The notes beneath the pieces were generated by a model that saw nothing but the letters and a program-made list of their open reading frames with translations, searched no databases and had not been told where the DNA came from. A DNA stretch of 64,000 bases from the NCBI RefSeq assembly GCF_001428505.1, contig NZ_LMHU01000008.1, forward strand, positions 62,001 through 126,000. Direction: 5' to 3'. The translations under genes were made by a program, and so were the position numbers. Positions 35,162 through 44,794 of this stretch are shown piece by piece. The stretch is from Terrabacter sp. Root181. GTDB lineage: Bacteria; Actinomycetota; Actinomycetes; Actinomycetales; Dermatophilaceae. How positions within the stretch are numbered: the first letter of the stretch is position 1; every line of letters begins with the position of its first letter.

Positions 35162-36607
35162 GTGTCGATCCGCCCCATCGCCGTCGACCGCGCGGCCGGG
35201 GTGCTCCTCGGTGAGGCCTGCGGAGACGCCCTCGGTGTGCCCTACGAGATGGCGGCGCCCCCGGTCGGCGAGGCCGTCATGAAGGGCGGCGGCCTCGGGC
35301 CGTACGAGCCGGGCGAGTGGAGCGACGACACCCAGATGACGCTCTGCGTCGCCCGCATCGCCGCCCGGGGCGTCGACCTCACCTCGGCCGAGGGTCTCGA
35401 CGCCGTGGCGGACGCGTTCACGGCATGGCTCGACGGCGGCGCCACCGACGTCGGAGTCCAGACCCGCGCGGTGCTCACCGAGGCCAAGGAGCTCACCGGC
35501 GCCTCGCACGAGCGACTCACCCGGGCGAGCGAGGCGCTGCACGCGTGCACCGGGCTGACCGCGGGCAACGGGGCGCTCATGCGGACACCCATCGTCGGGC
35601 TGTCCGCGCTCGACGACCGCCAGGCGACAGCACAGGCCGCCCGGGCCATCGCCCTGCTCACCCATGCCGACCCGCTCGCCGGGGACTCCGCGGTGCTGTG
35701 GTCCGAGGCCATCCGGGTCGCCGTCACCGAAGGCCGTCTGGACCTCGCGGCCGGCCTCGACCTCGTGAGCGCCGCGAACGTCGGGCGCTGGGGCGACTGG
35801 ATCGAGGCCGCGACGGGCGCCGAGCCGGGTCAGTTCGGCAACAACGGCTTCACGGTGACCGCGCTGCAGGACGCGTGGGCCGCCATCACGACGACCGACC
35901 GCGGCGACGGCTCCGCGATGCACCTGCAACGAGGGCTCCAGGCCGCGGTGCGCGCCGGTCACGACACCGACACGGTGGCGGCCATCGCCGGCTCCCTGCT
36001 CGGCGCCCGCTACGGCGCCTCGGCCGTGCCCACGCAGTGGCGCCGCATGGTGCACGGGTGGCCGGGCCTGCGCGCGCACGACCTCGTCGAGCTCGCCGTG
36101 TCGACGTCGGTGGGTGGCCGTCAGTTCGGCGAGTGGCCGTCGGTGACGTCGATGAGTGACCCGGAGATCCCGACGCTGGGCATCCCGCACCCGATCGACC
36201 CCGACATCGTTCTCGGGACCGTCAGCGACCTGGGTCGGGTGCGCGAGCTCGACGTGCAAGCGATCGTCTCCCTCTGCGCCCTCGGCCTCGAGGACATCCC
36301 GGCCACCGGCATGACGGCCCGCGACCACATCGAGTTCTGGATCAACGACGAGGAGCAGGAGGAGTCGAACCCGCACCTGGACTTCGTCCTCGACGACGCC
36401 TCGTCGGCGCTGCGCCAGTTCCGTGCCGAGGGCAAGCGGGTCCTCGTGCACTGCCGGCAGGGCGTCCAGCGCACGCCGGCGGTCGCCCTGCGGTATGCCG
36501 TCGACCTCGGCGTCGCCCCCGAGCTGGCCGAGCGCTCGATCCGGGACGCGCTGCCCGGCATCCGCGGTGAGGGACGTCTGTGGGACGTCGCCGCGCACGG
36601 CGCCTGA
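35162..36607 (+). CDS. ADP-ribosylglycohydrolase fused to a dual-specificity phosphatase
   Basis: 481 residues with two catalytic domains. Residues 1-310 are an ADP-ribosylglycohydrolase (DraG/ARH fold): GEACGDALGVPYE near residue 19, WSDDTQM, GNGALMRTPIVG, THADPLAGDSAV and the metal-binding DTDTVAAIAG near 267-276. Residues 335-481 are a dual-specificity/tyrosine phosphatase domain with the P-loop HCRQGVQRT, nucleophile Cys431 and Arg437 in a complete CX5R motif. Both active sites look intact. GTG start at 35162 after GAGGAG. The fusion suggests coordinated removal of ADP-ribose and phosphate, or phosphatase action on an ADP-ribose-derived product; substrate unknown. Confidence 0.88.
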   Translation: MSIRPIAVDRAAGVLLGEACGDALGVPYEMAAPPVGEAVMKGGGLGPYEPGEWSDDTQMTLCVARIAARGVDLTSAEGLDAVADAFTAWLDGGATDVGVQTRAVLTEAKELTGASHERLTRASEALHACTGLTAGNGALMRTPIVGLSALDDRQATAQAARAIALLTHADPLAGDSAVLWSEAIRVAVTEGRLDLAAGLDLVSAANVGRWGDWIEAATGAEPGQFGNNGFTVTALQDAWAAITTTDRGDGSAMHLQRGLQAAVRAGHDTDTVAAIAGSLLGARYGASAVPTQWRRMVHGWPGLRAHDLVELAVSTSVGGRQFGEWPSVTSMSDPEIPTLGIPHPIDPDIVLGTVSDLGRVRELDVQAIVSLCALGLEDIPATGMTARDHIEFWINDEEQEESNPHLDFVLDDASSALRQFRAEGKRVLVHCRQGVQRTPAVALRYAVDLGVAPELAERSIRDALPGIRGEGRLWDVAAHGA

Positions 36608-36626
36608 CCCGGGCCCGGCGCCGGTC

Positions 36627-36632
36627 TACAGT
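36627..36632 (+). promoter_or_regulatory. Leaderless promoter -10
   Basis: TACAGT, six bases (GCCGCC), then the ATG at 36639 of the helical-repeat protein. Confidence 0.55.
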
Positions 36633-36638
36633 GCCGCC

Positions 36639-37094
36639 ATGAGCGAGATCGACCACCGCCGCCTCGGCGTGGATCTCTACAACGCGACGTGGGACCTGCT
36701 CGAGCAGACCGACCGCTCACCCGAGGACGACGACGAGATGCTCGCCCGCGCCCACGCGTCGATGTACCACTGGGGTCGGTACGACGGGGTGCAGCCGGAG
36801 AACATGGGCCGTGGCCACTGGCTCGTCTCCCGGGTGCACGCCGTGCTCGGGCAGCCCGACGCCGCGGCGTACCACGCGGCCCGCTACGTCACGATCGCGC
36901 GGGGCGGCGCCGGTGAGCCCTGGGACCTGGCGGCTGCCCTCGAGGCGTCCGCGAGGGCAGCAGGTCTCGGCGGCGACTTCGAGGCGGCCGATCGTTTCGA
37001 GGCCGAGGCCCGGGAGGTGCTGGCGACGATGGACGACCCCGAGGACCGCGAGGTCGTCGAGAAGGACCTGGCCACGCTCCCCCGGCGTCCCTGA
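36639..37094 (+). CDS. Small helical (TPR-like) hypothetical protein
   Basis: 151 residues, all-helical by pattern, with repeated aromatic/alanine helix pairs (YNATWDLLEQ; MLARAHASMYHWGRYD; WLVSRVHAVLGQPDAAAYHAARY; AADRFEAEAREVLATM). It resembles short tetratricopeptide-like bacterial proteins of unknown function. It lies directly after the ADP-ribosylglycohydrolase fusion but appears to have its own leaderless promoter. The final DREVVEKDLATL suggests a terminal capping helix. Confidence 0.75.
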   Translation: MSEIDHRRLGVDLYNATWDLLEQTDRSPEDDDEMLARAHASMYHWGRYDGVQPENMGRGHWLVSRVHAVLGQPDAAAYHAARYVTIARGGAGEPWDLAAALEASARAAGLGGDFEAADRFEAEAREVLATMDDPEDREVVEKDLATLPRRP

Positions 37095-37121
37095 CGCCGG
37101 AGGTCCCGAGAGCCTGACCTG

Positions 37122-40100
37122 TCAGGACCAGACGGTCTTGGCCTCGTCGACGTAGCGGCACAGCGCGTTGACCGCGCGCAGCTCCTCCGGCGTGTGGACC
37201 TCGGCGTCGGTGAGCAGGGGGCTGCCGACGATGACGGCCATCGCCTTGGCACGCGAGATCGCGACGTTGAGGCGGTGGAGGTCGTAGAGGAAGGAGACGC
37301 CCCGCGGGGCGAGCGCTGCCGTGGTGCTCGCCATGGAGTAGATGACGACGGCCCCCTGCTGGCCCTGGAACTTGTCGACCGTGCCGACCCTCGCACCGTC
37401 GGGCAGCTCGGCCCGGAGGGTCGCGACGTGTGCGTTGTAGGGCGCGACGACGAGGACGTCAGCGAGCCCGATCGGACGTGAGTCGCCTTCTGCCGTGGTC
37501 CATCTCCCGCGCAGCAGGTCGTCGACGAGGGCACGGACGACCCGGGCCTCCTGACGGCTCGACTGCTCGCAGGGGGTCTCGTGCTCGACGGGCACCCAGC
37601 ACAGCCCGTCGCCCGACAGGGCGCCCGGCGCCTCGACGCGGAGCCGCTCACGCCCCGGAGCCGACTCGAGCCGACCCTCGTAGGCGAGCTGCGACACGAA
37701 CGCCGTCAGGCTCGGGTGCATCCGGTGCGTGCGGTCGAGGAAGACGCCGCGATCGTCGGCGATCACGTCGTGGACGAGCCCGTCGTCATCGGTGCGCAGG
37801 TGGTCGAGAGCCGAGACACCCGATCCGTAGGGGTGGACCGCCTTGGTCGGCTGCGTCAGCTGCTGGGGGTCGCCGAGCAGGACGAGTGACCGGGCGGCCG
37901 GTGCCACGGCGACCGCGTTGGCGAGCGAGAACTGTCCGGCCTCGTCGATGACGAGCACGTCGACCGCGTCGACCATGTCGTCGCGCGACCACAGCCACGC
38001 CGTGCCCCCGACGAGCGTGGCGTCCCCGGTCGCGAGAGCGGCCGCGATGGCGGCGTTGTCGGAGGTGTGGCGGATCAGGGCGTTGGGGTCGTCGGGCTCG
38101 TCACCCTCCTCGACGTTGGTGCCGTCCTTGTGCCAGGCGGGTCGAGCCACCTCGTCGAGGAGGTTGAGCACGACGGCGTGGGACTGCGCGGTGACCCCGA
38201 CGCGCAGCCCCGCGTCGAGCAGCTCACGGATCAGGGCCGACCCGGCGTACGTCTTGCCGGTGCCGGGCGGACCCTGGACGGCCAGCACCTCACCGGCCAG
38301 GCCACGGCCGACGCGGACGACGACGTCCTTCGGCGTCTCGCCATCGCGCGGTGCGAGCACGGCGGCAGCCGGGACGACCCGGTCGACGAGCCGCGTCGCG
38401 AGGTTGGCGCCTCCGGACAGCGCCAGCTCGGCGGTGCGGGCGATGCTCGCCCGGAGCGCCTGGTCCATGACCGGACCAGGCCCGCCGAGCCCTCGCGGCC
38501 GCGGCGGGTCGAGCGACTTCTTCATCGACAGCTCGACCCAGCCCTCGACTGCATCGAGGCCGACGACCTTGCCGACCGGGGCGTGCGTGTCGACGTCGGG
38601 GACGTACTTGCCGACCGACACCTTGCAGTCCTGCGGCGGGAACGGGTAGCGCCAGACCTTGGAGAGCTTGACGATCCGCATCTCCTCAGGCTCTCCGAGG
38701 TCACCGATCGCGGTGCCGTCCTCGACGAGCTCTGCGGTCTCGAGCTCCTTGTAACGGAAGAAGTCCCACCACTCGGGCCGCTTCTCCCTGCGGTGCCAGC
38801 CCACGAGCCCCGCCAGCAGCGTGTGGCCGTCGGCGACGAGCCGGTCGGCCAGCGCGATCTCGGCGCGCTCCTCGTCGCCGATCTCGCGCAGCTGCTCCGG
38901 CACCGGCCGACTCAGCGTGTGCCCCGACCGTGCGAGCTCGGCGCGTCGCTCCTCGAGCCACTCGTGCAGCGCGAGGGTGGACCGGACGTCCTCCTCGTTG
39001 TAGCGACGGATGTCGTCGAGGATCGCCTGGTCCGCCGAGCCGTCGTCGCGACCGGCGAGCCAGCGTTCGTACTCGACGACGGACGACAGCCCGTCGGCGA
39101 CACCCGCACCGTCGGCGGACCGCGTGTGGCCCCAGTAGAACTCCTCGAGCTTCTTGATGGAGTAGGAGCCCTTGCTGATGCGGACGCCCTGGCGCACGAC
39201 GGCGTAGAGGTCGACGAAGACCTCGTGGCGCAGCAGCTGGTCGAGCTCCGCCTCGCGGGTGGCGTGCTGCCCGACCAGCCGCTTGAGGGCCGTGGTCTCG
39301 TAGGGCGCGTAGTGGTAGACGTGGAGGTCGGGGAAGCGCCGCCACCGCTCGGTCAGCCAGTCGACGAGGTCGGTGGTCAGGCGGCCCTCCTCGGCGAAGT
39401 CGTGGGCCCAGAACTCGACGAACTCGCCCTGTCGGGTCCAGATGCCCGCGAGGTACTCGCGCCCGGCGCCGCCCTCGGCCCACGGGTCGCCCTCGAAGTC
39501 GAGGTAGACGTCTCCCTCGTCGGGCTCAGGCAGCATCTGCAGGCCACGCGCCGGCTCGGGGTCGAGGAGCTCGTACTGCGCCTGCCCGGTCTCGCGTTCG
39601 GCGAGCTGCAGTCGCGCCTGCTGGAGCAGCCGGCGACGGCTCGCGATCGACAGGGCAGGGGCCAGTCGCTCCTCGGTGGACTCGGCGAGCGAGCGGAGGG
39701 TCGGGATGCCGAGGTCGATGAGCGCGGCGCGGTGGTCGGCGCGCATGCCGGCGACCTGGATGAGGTCGTCGCGGTCGAGCCACTCCTGGGCACACCGCTC
39801 CTTCCACCGGCACTGGCCGCAGTGCTGCACCCGCGCCGACTCGGTCTCGCGGGGGTTGGCGATGGCGTCGAGGAGCTCGGCGCGGCGACGTCGGGCATAG
39901 GGCGCCACGTCGACCAGCCGCCACGGGTGCGACTCCGCGTCGCCCGTGACGACGGTCAGCCACTGCGGGGGCACGCCCTGGAGCAGCTCGAGGCGCGCGG
40001 CATACGTCGCCATCTGGAGCAGCGCGGGGACCTTGAGCCGGCGCGCGAGCTTGGTGTCGGCGATGTCGTAGCGCCACGGGCCGAGGTCGCTCGGCTCGTC

Positions 40101-40466
40101 GACACGCAGCAGGAAGTCGGCCAGGCCCACCCAGTGGCCGTCGAAGAAGGTCGCCTGGTAGATCACGTCGACGCCCCGACGCATCGCGTCGAGCGTCGCC
40201 GCCTCGGCCTCGACGCCGCGCACGCCGAGGGCCGCGATGTCCTCGACGACGCGCCCCTCGGCGATGAGGCGCTCGAGGTAGGCGTGCTCGTGCTCGAGCC
40301 CCTTGGCGAAGACGAGGTTGAGGGAGTCGTCGGCCCCGCTCGCACCTCCCGCCGTCCGGCTGCCCGAGTCGAGCGCCTCCAGGTCGAGCGTCGTGATGTG
40401 CGCGCAGGCGACGTGCTTCGTCAGGTCCGTGGGACTCAGGACGAGGTGACCGTCGATGCGCTGCAT
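37122..40466 (-). CDS. TM0106-family RecB-like nuclease / exonuclease / SF1 helicase
   Basis: 1114 residues in three modules. Residues 1-260: RecB/Cas4-like nuclease with the DIADTK catalytic motif near residue 137 and four cysteines (HVACAH near 19, CGQC near 214 and a Cys six residues on) placed as in iron-sulfur Cas4/AddB nucleases. Residues 300-520: an RNase H-fold exonuclease (DVYLDFEGDPW, HYAPYETTALKRL, RYNEEDVRSTLALHEWL). Residues 700-1114: SF1 helicase of the Upf1/Dna2 kind (QGPPGTGKT near 735, DEAGQF near 840, LLGDPQQL, DKFQGQQG, LNVAISRAK). Probably a DNA-end-processing or defence-related enzyme. Much longer open frame upstream is antisense to the protease. Confidence 0.9.
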   Translation of the reverse strand: MQRIDGHLVLSPTDLTKHVACAHITTLDLEALDSGSRTAGGASGADDSLNLVFAKGLEHEHAYLERLIAEGRVVEDIAALGVRGVEAEAATLDAMRRGVDVIYQATFFDGHWVGLADFLLRVDEPSDLGPWRYDIADTKLARRLKVPALLQMATYAARLELLQGVPPQWLTVVTGDAESHPWRLVDVAPYARRRRAELLDAIANPRETESARVQHCGQCRWKERCAQEWLDRDDLIQVAGMRADHRAALIDLGIPTLRSLAESTEERLAPALSIASRRRLLQQARLQLAERETGQAQYELLDPEPARGLQMLPEPDEGDVYLDFEGDPWAEGGAGREYLAGIWTRQGEFVEFWAHDFAEEGRLTTDLVDWLTERWRRFPDLHVYHYAPYETTALKRLVGQHATREAELDQLLRHEVFVDLYAVVRQGVRISKGSYSIKKLEEFYWGHTRSADGAGVADGLSSVVEYERWLAGRDDGSADQAILDDIRRYNEEDVRSTLALHEWLEERRAELARSGHTLSRPVPEQLREIGDEERAEIALADRLVADGHTLLAGLVGWHRREKRPEWWDFFRYKELETAELVEDGTAIGDLGEPEEMRIVKLSKVWRYPFPPQDCKVSVGKYVPDVDTHAPVGKVVGLDAVEGWVELSMKKSLDPPRPRGLGGPGPVMDQALRASIARTAELALSGGANLATRLVDRVVPAAAVLAPRDGETPKDVVVRVGRGLAGEVLAVQGPPGTGKTYAGSALIRELLDAGLRVGVTAQSHAVVLNLLDEVARPAWHKDGTNVEEGDEPDDPNALIRHTSDNAAIAAALATGDATLVGGTAWLWSRDDMVDAVDVLVIDEAGQFSLANAVAVAPAARSLVLLGDPQQLTQPTKAVHPYGSGVSALDHLRTDDDGLVHDVIADDRGVFLDRTHRMHPSLTAFVSQLAYEGRLESAPGRERLRVEAPGALSGDGLCWVPVEHETPCEQSSRQEARVVRALVDDLLRGRWTTAEGDSRPIGLADVLVVAPYNAHVATLRAELPDGARVGTVDKFQGQQGAVVIYSMASTTAALAPRGVSFLYDLHRLNVAISRAKAMAVIVGSPLLTDAEVHTPEELRAVNALCRYVDEAKTVWS

Positions 40467-40553
40467 GGCGCCGAGTATGCCGTCCGGCACCGACACCCTC
40501 GACACCTGCGGCACGAGATCGCCTCGAACGCCCACGAACGACCCGAACGGGGA

Positions 40554-40559
40554 TAGGTT
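40554..40559 (+). promoter_or_regulatory. Predicted -10 of the large subtilase gene
   Basis: TAGGTT about 97 bases before the TTG start, in the 189-base gap between the divergent nuclease-helicase and protease genes. No clear -35. Confidence 0.4.
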
Positions 40560-40655
40560 GCTCCCGGCGTGGCAGGCAAGTTCGGGGGCGAGCGTCCCTG
40601 CGCACGCGGTGCGCTGACGCATCGCGTGTGAATGGAGCCACGCGAGGAGGATCTG

Positions 40656-43600
40656 TTGTCCGACAACACTCGGGGACCATGGCGCTCGCGTCGTGGTGTG
40701 ATGTGCTCGGTGAGCGCAGGTGCCATCGCGGCCCTGGCCGCCACCACCCTCGGGGCCGCGCCGGTGTCGGCGAGCCCTGACCCGTCCGTCAGGCACCGCA
40801 GCGACCGCTCGGTTCCCGACGGCCTCACGAGCGCCGGCTCGCTCGGCCTCGGCACGCAGCGCGTGGACGCCGGCGACAGGGTCGACGCCGGCCTGCGCAA
40901 GGCGACCGGACCCGTCGACGTCATGATCGAGCTCGACGCCGCACCCGCGACGACGGCCTTCGGCCAGGCCCGCGGACGCGGGCTCGCCGCCGCCAGGAGC
41001 GCGGCACGCACCCAGACCTCTGCGGTCAGGACCGCACAGAAGGGGATCGAGTCGCGCTTCGGCGCCGCCGCGACGAAGGCACGCTCGCTCTACAAGGTCC
41101 ACGCGGCATACGCCGGCATCGCGGTGCGCACGGACGCCACCCGGCTCTCGGCCCTCGCGGCGATCCCGGGCGTCAAGGCGATCCACCGCTTGACGCCCAA
41201 GGCACCGACCAACTCCTCGTCGGTGCCGCTCATCGGCGCGCCGAAGGTGTGGAAGGCGATGTCGCAGACCGGCAAGGGCGTCCGCGTCGGCATCATCGAC
41301 ACGGGCATCGACTACACCCACGCCGACTTCGGCGGCCCGGGCACGGTCGACGCGTTCAAGGCTGCCGGCGCCTCCAACGCGTTCGCCCCGACCGCCAAGG
41401 TCGTCGGCGGCTACGACTTCGCCGGCGACGCCTACAACGCCGACCCGGGCTCGGACACCTACGACCCGAACCCGCAGCCCGACCCCAACCCGCTCGACTG
41501 CAACGGCCACGGCTCGCACGTCGCGGGCACGACGGCGGGGCTCGGCGTCGCGTCCGACGGCACGACGTGGAGCGGCGGCTACGCGTCCGACGACCCCTCC
41601 AGCCTCGACATCGGCCCCGGAGTCGCCCCCGAGGCGAGCCTCTACGCCCTCAAGGTCTTCGGCTGCGACGGCTCGACCAACGTCGTCGGGCAGGCACTCG
41701 ACTGGGCGGCCGACCCCAACGGTGACGGCGACCTCTCCGACCACCTCGACGTCGTCAACATGTCGCTCGGCAGCTCCTACGGCTCGCCCGAGGACCCCGA
41801 CGCCGTCGCCTCCGACAACCTCGCCGCCCTCGGCACCGTCGTCGTCGCCTCGATGGGAAACTCCGGTGACGTCTACGAGGTCGGCGGCTCCCCTGGCAAC
41901 GCTCCGCGCGTGCTCGCAGTCGCCGCGTCCGACGACGGCAACGACGTCGTCGACGGCCTGGAGTTCGACTCCCCCGCCGGCATCGAGCCCGCCGACACGG
42001 TCGACGGGACCCAGGACAACGTCTTCGCCGCCCTCAAGTCGGTCGCCTACGACTGGACCGGCGAGCCCGGGGTGACGAACGTCCCCGTCGTGACCGTCGG
42101 CGACTGGTCGCAGGACCCGAGCGCCGGCAACAACACCGACGGCTGCTCGCCCTACTCCGTCGCCGACCAGGCGAAGGTGACCGGCAAGGTCGTCATGCAG
42201 ATGTGGCTCGACGGCACCGGCCGCCGGTGCGGCTCCAAGGACCGCGCTGGTCTCGCCAAGGCCGCGGGCGCCGTCGGCGTCATCTACGGCAGTGACGTCA
42301 ACGCGTTCTCGGCAGGGGTCACCGGCGACACCGACATCCCTGCGATGCTCACCGTCAACCAGGGGACGCAGGCCGTCAAGGCCCAGCTCGACGCCTCCGA
42401 CGAGGTCCGCGTCACGATGACGAACGACCTCCGCAACGCCGTCACCATCCGCAGCCCCAGGGCGGTCGACCAGCTCGCCGGGTTCTCGTCGCGTGGTGTC
42501 GGAGTGGCCGGTGGCGTCAAGCCCGACGTCGCCGCACCCGGTGTCACGACGTTCTCCGCGGCCGTCGGCACGGGCAACGAGGGCGTCGCCGAGAGCGGCA
42601 CCTCGATGGCGTCGCCTCACGTGGCCGGTGAGGCCGCGCTCGTGCGCGGCTCGCACCCGACGTGGACGGTCGAGGAGGTCAAGGCCTCGATCATGAACAC
42701 GGCGACCCAGGACGTCTTCGTCGGTCCCGACCACACGGGCGACGTCTACGGTCCCGAGCGCGTGGGCTCCGGTCGCGTCGTGGCCGACGCCGCGGTCGGC
42801 ACGAGCACGCTCGCGTACGTCACCGACGACCAGGGCGCCGTCAGCGTCTCGTTCGGTCCGGTCGCGGTGACCGCCCCGACGCAGACGCTGACGAAGACCG
42901 TGCGCATCGTCAACAAGCGCCCGGTCACGTCGGCGGCCTACGAGCTGTCCTACGACGCTGCCCACCCGACGCCGGGAGTGACGTACGCGTTCAGCCCGTC
43001 GCAGGTACTCGTCCCGGCGAACGGGTCCGTCGACGTCACCGTCACGGCGACCTTCACGCGGTCTGCGCTGCGGCCCGTCGCCGACCCGACGGCCGAGGCC
43101 GACCCGCTCGAGATCGGTATCCTGCGCAGCCACCGTGCCGACGCGAGCGGCCGCATGGTCCTCGAGCCCGTCCAGGGCACGGCGGGTGGCGCGCTGCGCG
43201 TGCCGGTCTGGTCGGCGCCGCGGGCGGCGTCCACGATGTCGTCGCCCGCGAGCACGACGGTGACGAGGCAGTCCGGCCTCCCGGCCGGCGTCGCCACCTC
43301 GATGCTCCCGCTCACCGGCACCGGCATCGACCAAGGCAGCGACGCCACGTCGTACGTCTCGACGGTCTCGACGTTTCAGCTGCAGGGCACGAGCCCGCGC
43401 CGCGCGGACTGCTCGGCCACCCGAATCGTCGACTGCAACGCGACGGCGGACGACCGCGGGGCCGACCTGCGCTACGTCGGGGCAGCCTCCGATGCGCCGC
43501 TCTTCGGTCGTCTCGACCAGGCGATGCTGACGTTCGGGATCACCACACAGGGCGCGTGGCGCACCCCGGCCACGTCCACGGAGTTCGACGTCTTCCTCGA

Positions 43601-44672
43601 CACGAACGCCGACGGCACGGCCGACGCCGTGGTCTACAACACCCGGCTGTCGACGACCGACGACTACGACTACTTCGTGGCCGAGCTCGTCGACCTGCGA
43701 CCGGGCCCCGGCTTCGGCGGTGTGCTCGACCAGTCGCTCGTCAACGGCGTGGACGGGTCGTTCGACACGAACCTCTTCAACAGCGACTCGCTCGTCATGC
43801 CGGTGTCGGTCAAGGTGCTCCAGGACGAGGGCCTCGTGACGGGCGCTGCCCCGGAGGTCCGCTACTGGGTCAGCTCGCTCGCCCAGGGCGTCGCCGTCGA
43901 CGCCCTCGGTTCGGCGGCGAAGCCGATGACCATCAGCCTCGCCTCCCCCGGCCTGTCGGCCTACGGCGACTTCGGCACGCTGCTCAGCACCGACCGCCCG
44001 GGCGAGAAGCTCGAGGTCCGGCGTGACGAGGCGACCGTGAAGGTCGACAAGCCGCAGGGTCTGCTCCTGCTGCACCACCTCAACACCGACGGCTCCCGGG
44101 CCAAGGTGGTCACGGTGCGCACGACGTCGGCGACGAAGCTCACGGCCGGCCCGTCGAGCTTCACGCAAGGCGGCCGCACGGTGCTGACGGCGACGGTGTC
44201 CCCGTCGACCGCCACGGGCACCGTGACGTTCGACTGGAACGGCAAGTCGCTGCGCACGGTCGCGGTCTCGGGCGGCAAGGCCGTCCTGCCCGTCACCGGC
44301 CTCCCGCGTGGTACGCAGTCGTTCGTCGCGCGCTACTCCGGTGACACCACCACCGTCGCCAGCACGTCGGCGACGGTCACGGTCACCGTCAAGGGCGTGG
44401 CCTCGGCCACGTCCCTGACGTCGAGCAGCACGAGCTTCCGCTACGGCGGGCGCCCGACGCTGACCGCGACGCTCTCGCCGTCGACCGCCACGGGCACCGT
44501 CACCTTCCGTGACGGCACCCGGGTCCTCGGCACGTCGACCGTCGCGAAGGGCAAGGCGACGCTGCACGCACCCGTCCTCTCGCGCGGCACGCACTCAGTG
44601 CGGGCCACCTACAACGGGTCTGGGCGCTACCACCCGTCCGTCTCGTCCACGGTGACGCTCCGCGTGGGCTGA
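40656..44672 (+). CDS. Large secreted subtilisin-like serine protease (S8)
   Basis: 1338 residues. Signal peptide (about 1-42), an I9-type propeptide region (60-170), and a catalytic domain with triad Asp215 (IIDTGIDYTHADF), His285 (CNGHGSHVAGT) and Ser650 (GTSMASPHVAG). A protease-associated (PA) domain is inserted between His and Ser (about 400-560), as in Vpr/C5a-peptidase types. The C-terminal half holds Fn3/Ig-like beta domains and ends with two Big_3-like repeats (STATGTVTF seen twice, about 1160-1338) that probably bind the wall or polymers. Start chosen at TTG 40656, five bases after GAGGAGG; the ATG at 40632 has no ribosome binding site. Ends in a 19-bp perfect hairpin. Confidence 0.93.
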   Translation: MSDNTRGPWRSRRGVMCSVSAGAIAALAATTLGAAPVSASPDPSVRHRSDRSVPDGLTSAGSLGLGTQRVDAGDRVDAGLRKATGPVDVMIELDAAPATTAFGQARGRGLAAARSAARTQTSAVRTAQKGIESRFGAAATKARSLYKVHAAYAGIAVRTDATRLSALAAIPGVKAIHRLTPKAPTNSSSVPLIGAPKVWKAMSQTGKGVRVGIIDTGIDYTHADFGGPGTVDAFKAAGASNAFAPTAKVVGGYDFAGDAYNADPGSDTYDPNPQPDPNPLDCNGHGSHVAGTTAGLGVASDGTTWSGGYASDDPSSLDIGPGVAPEASLYALKVFGCDGSTNVVGQALDWAADPNGDGDLSDHLDVVNMSLGSSYGSPEDPDAVASDNLAALGTVVVASMGNSGDVYEVGGSPGNAPRVLAVAASDDGNDVVDGLEFDSPAGIEPADTVDGTQDNVFAALKSVAYDWTGEPGVTNVPVVTVGDWSQDPSAGNNTDGCSPYSVADQAKVTGKVVMQMWLDGTGRRCGSKDRAGLAKAAGAVGVIYGSDVNAFSAGVTGDTDIPAMLTVNQGTQAVKAQLDASDEVRVTMTNDLRNAVTIRSPRAVDQLAGFSSRGVGVAGGVKPDVAAPGVTTFSAAVGTGNEGVAESGTSMASPHVAGEAALVRGSHPTWTVEEVKASIMNTATQDVFVGPDHTGDVYGPERVGSGRVVADAAVGTSTLAYVTDDQGAVSVSFGPVAVTAPTQTLTKTVRIVNKRPVTSAAYELSYDAAHPTPGVTYAFSPSQVLVPANGSVDVTVTATFTRSALRPVADPTAEADPLEIGILRSHRADASGRMVLEPVQGTAGGALRVPVWSAPRAASTMSSPASTTVTRQSGLPAGVATSMLPLTGTGIDQGSDATSYVSTVSTFQLQGTSPRRADCSATRIVDCNATADDRGADLRYVGAASDAPLFGRLDQAMLTFGITTQGAWRTPATSTEFDVFLDTNADGTADAVVYNTRLSTTDDYDYFVAELVDLRPGPGFGGVLDQSLVNGVDGSFDTNLFNSDSLVMPVSVKVLQDEGLVTGAAPEVRYWVSSLAQGVAVDALGSAAKPMTISLASPGLSAYGDFGTLLSTDRPGEKLEVRRDEATVKVDKPQGLLLLHHLNTDGSRAKVVTVRTTSATKLTAGPSSFTQGGRTVLTATVSPSTATGTVTFDWNGKSLRTVAVSGGKAVLPVTGLPRGTQSFVARYSGDTTTVASTSATVTVTVKGVASATSLTSSSTSFRYGGRPTLTATLSPSTATGTVTFRDGTRVLGTSTVAKGKATLHAPVLSRGTHSVRATYNGSGRYHPSVSSTVTLRVG

Positions 44673-44695
44673 GCGGTCACCCGCACCATCCCGAC

Positions 44696-44738
44696 GACGT
44701 ATGCCGTCCGGCCGCCTCTCGGCCGGACGGCATACGTC
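44696..44738 (+). terminator. Terminator hairpin of the large subtilase
   Basis: A perfect 19-bp stem (44696-44714 with 44720-44738) around the loop CCTCT, beginning 23 bases after the stop codon. The stem contains TATGCCGTCCGGCCG, almost the same core as the hairpin after the second subtilase gene. Confidence 0.9.
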
Positions 44739-44782
44739 TGCTCGTCGTCGCTGAAGCCGGCAACGCGACGGCACCAGGGGGC

Positions 44783-44788
44783 TACGGT
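44783..44788 (+). promoter_or_regulatory. Leaderless promoter -10 of the double-VOC gene
   Basis: TACGGT, six bases (CGCTCC), then the ATG at 44795. Confidence 0.6.
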
Positions 44789-44794
44789 CGCTCC

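Noticed and set aside
40467-44594. Huge minus-strand open frame continuing the nuclease-helicase gene upstream to 44594
   Set aside because: It is antisense to the secreted subtilase, which has a signal peptide, a catalytic triad and a terminator. The antisense product has low-complexity Arg/Gly/Asp composition; long antisense frames are normal at this GC content.
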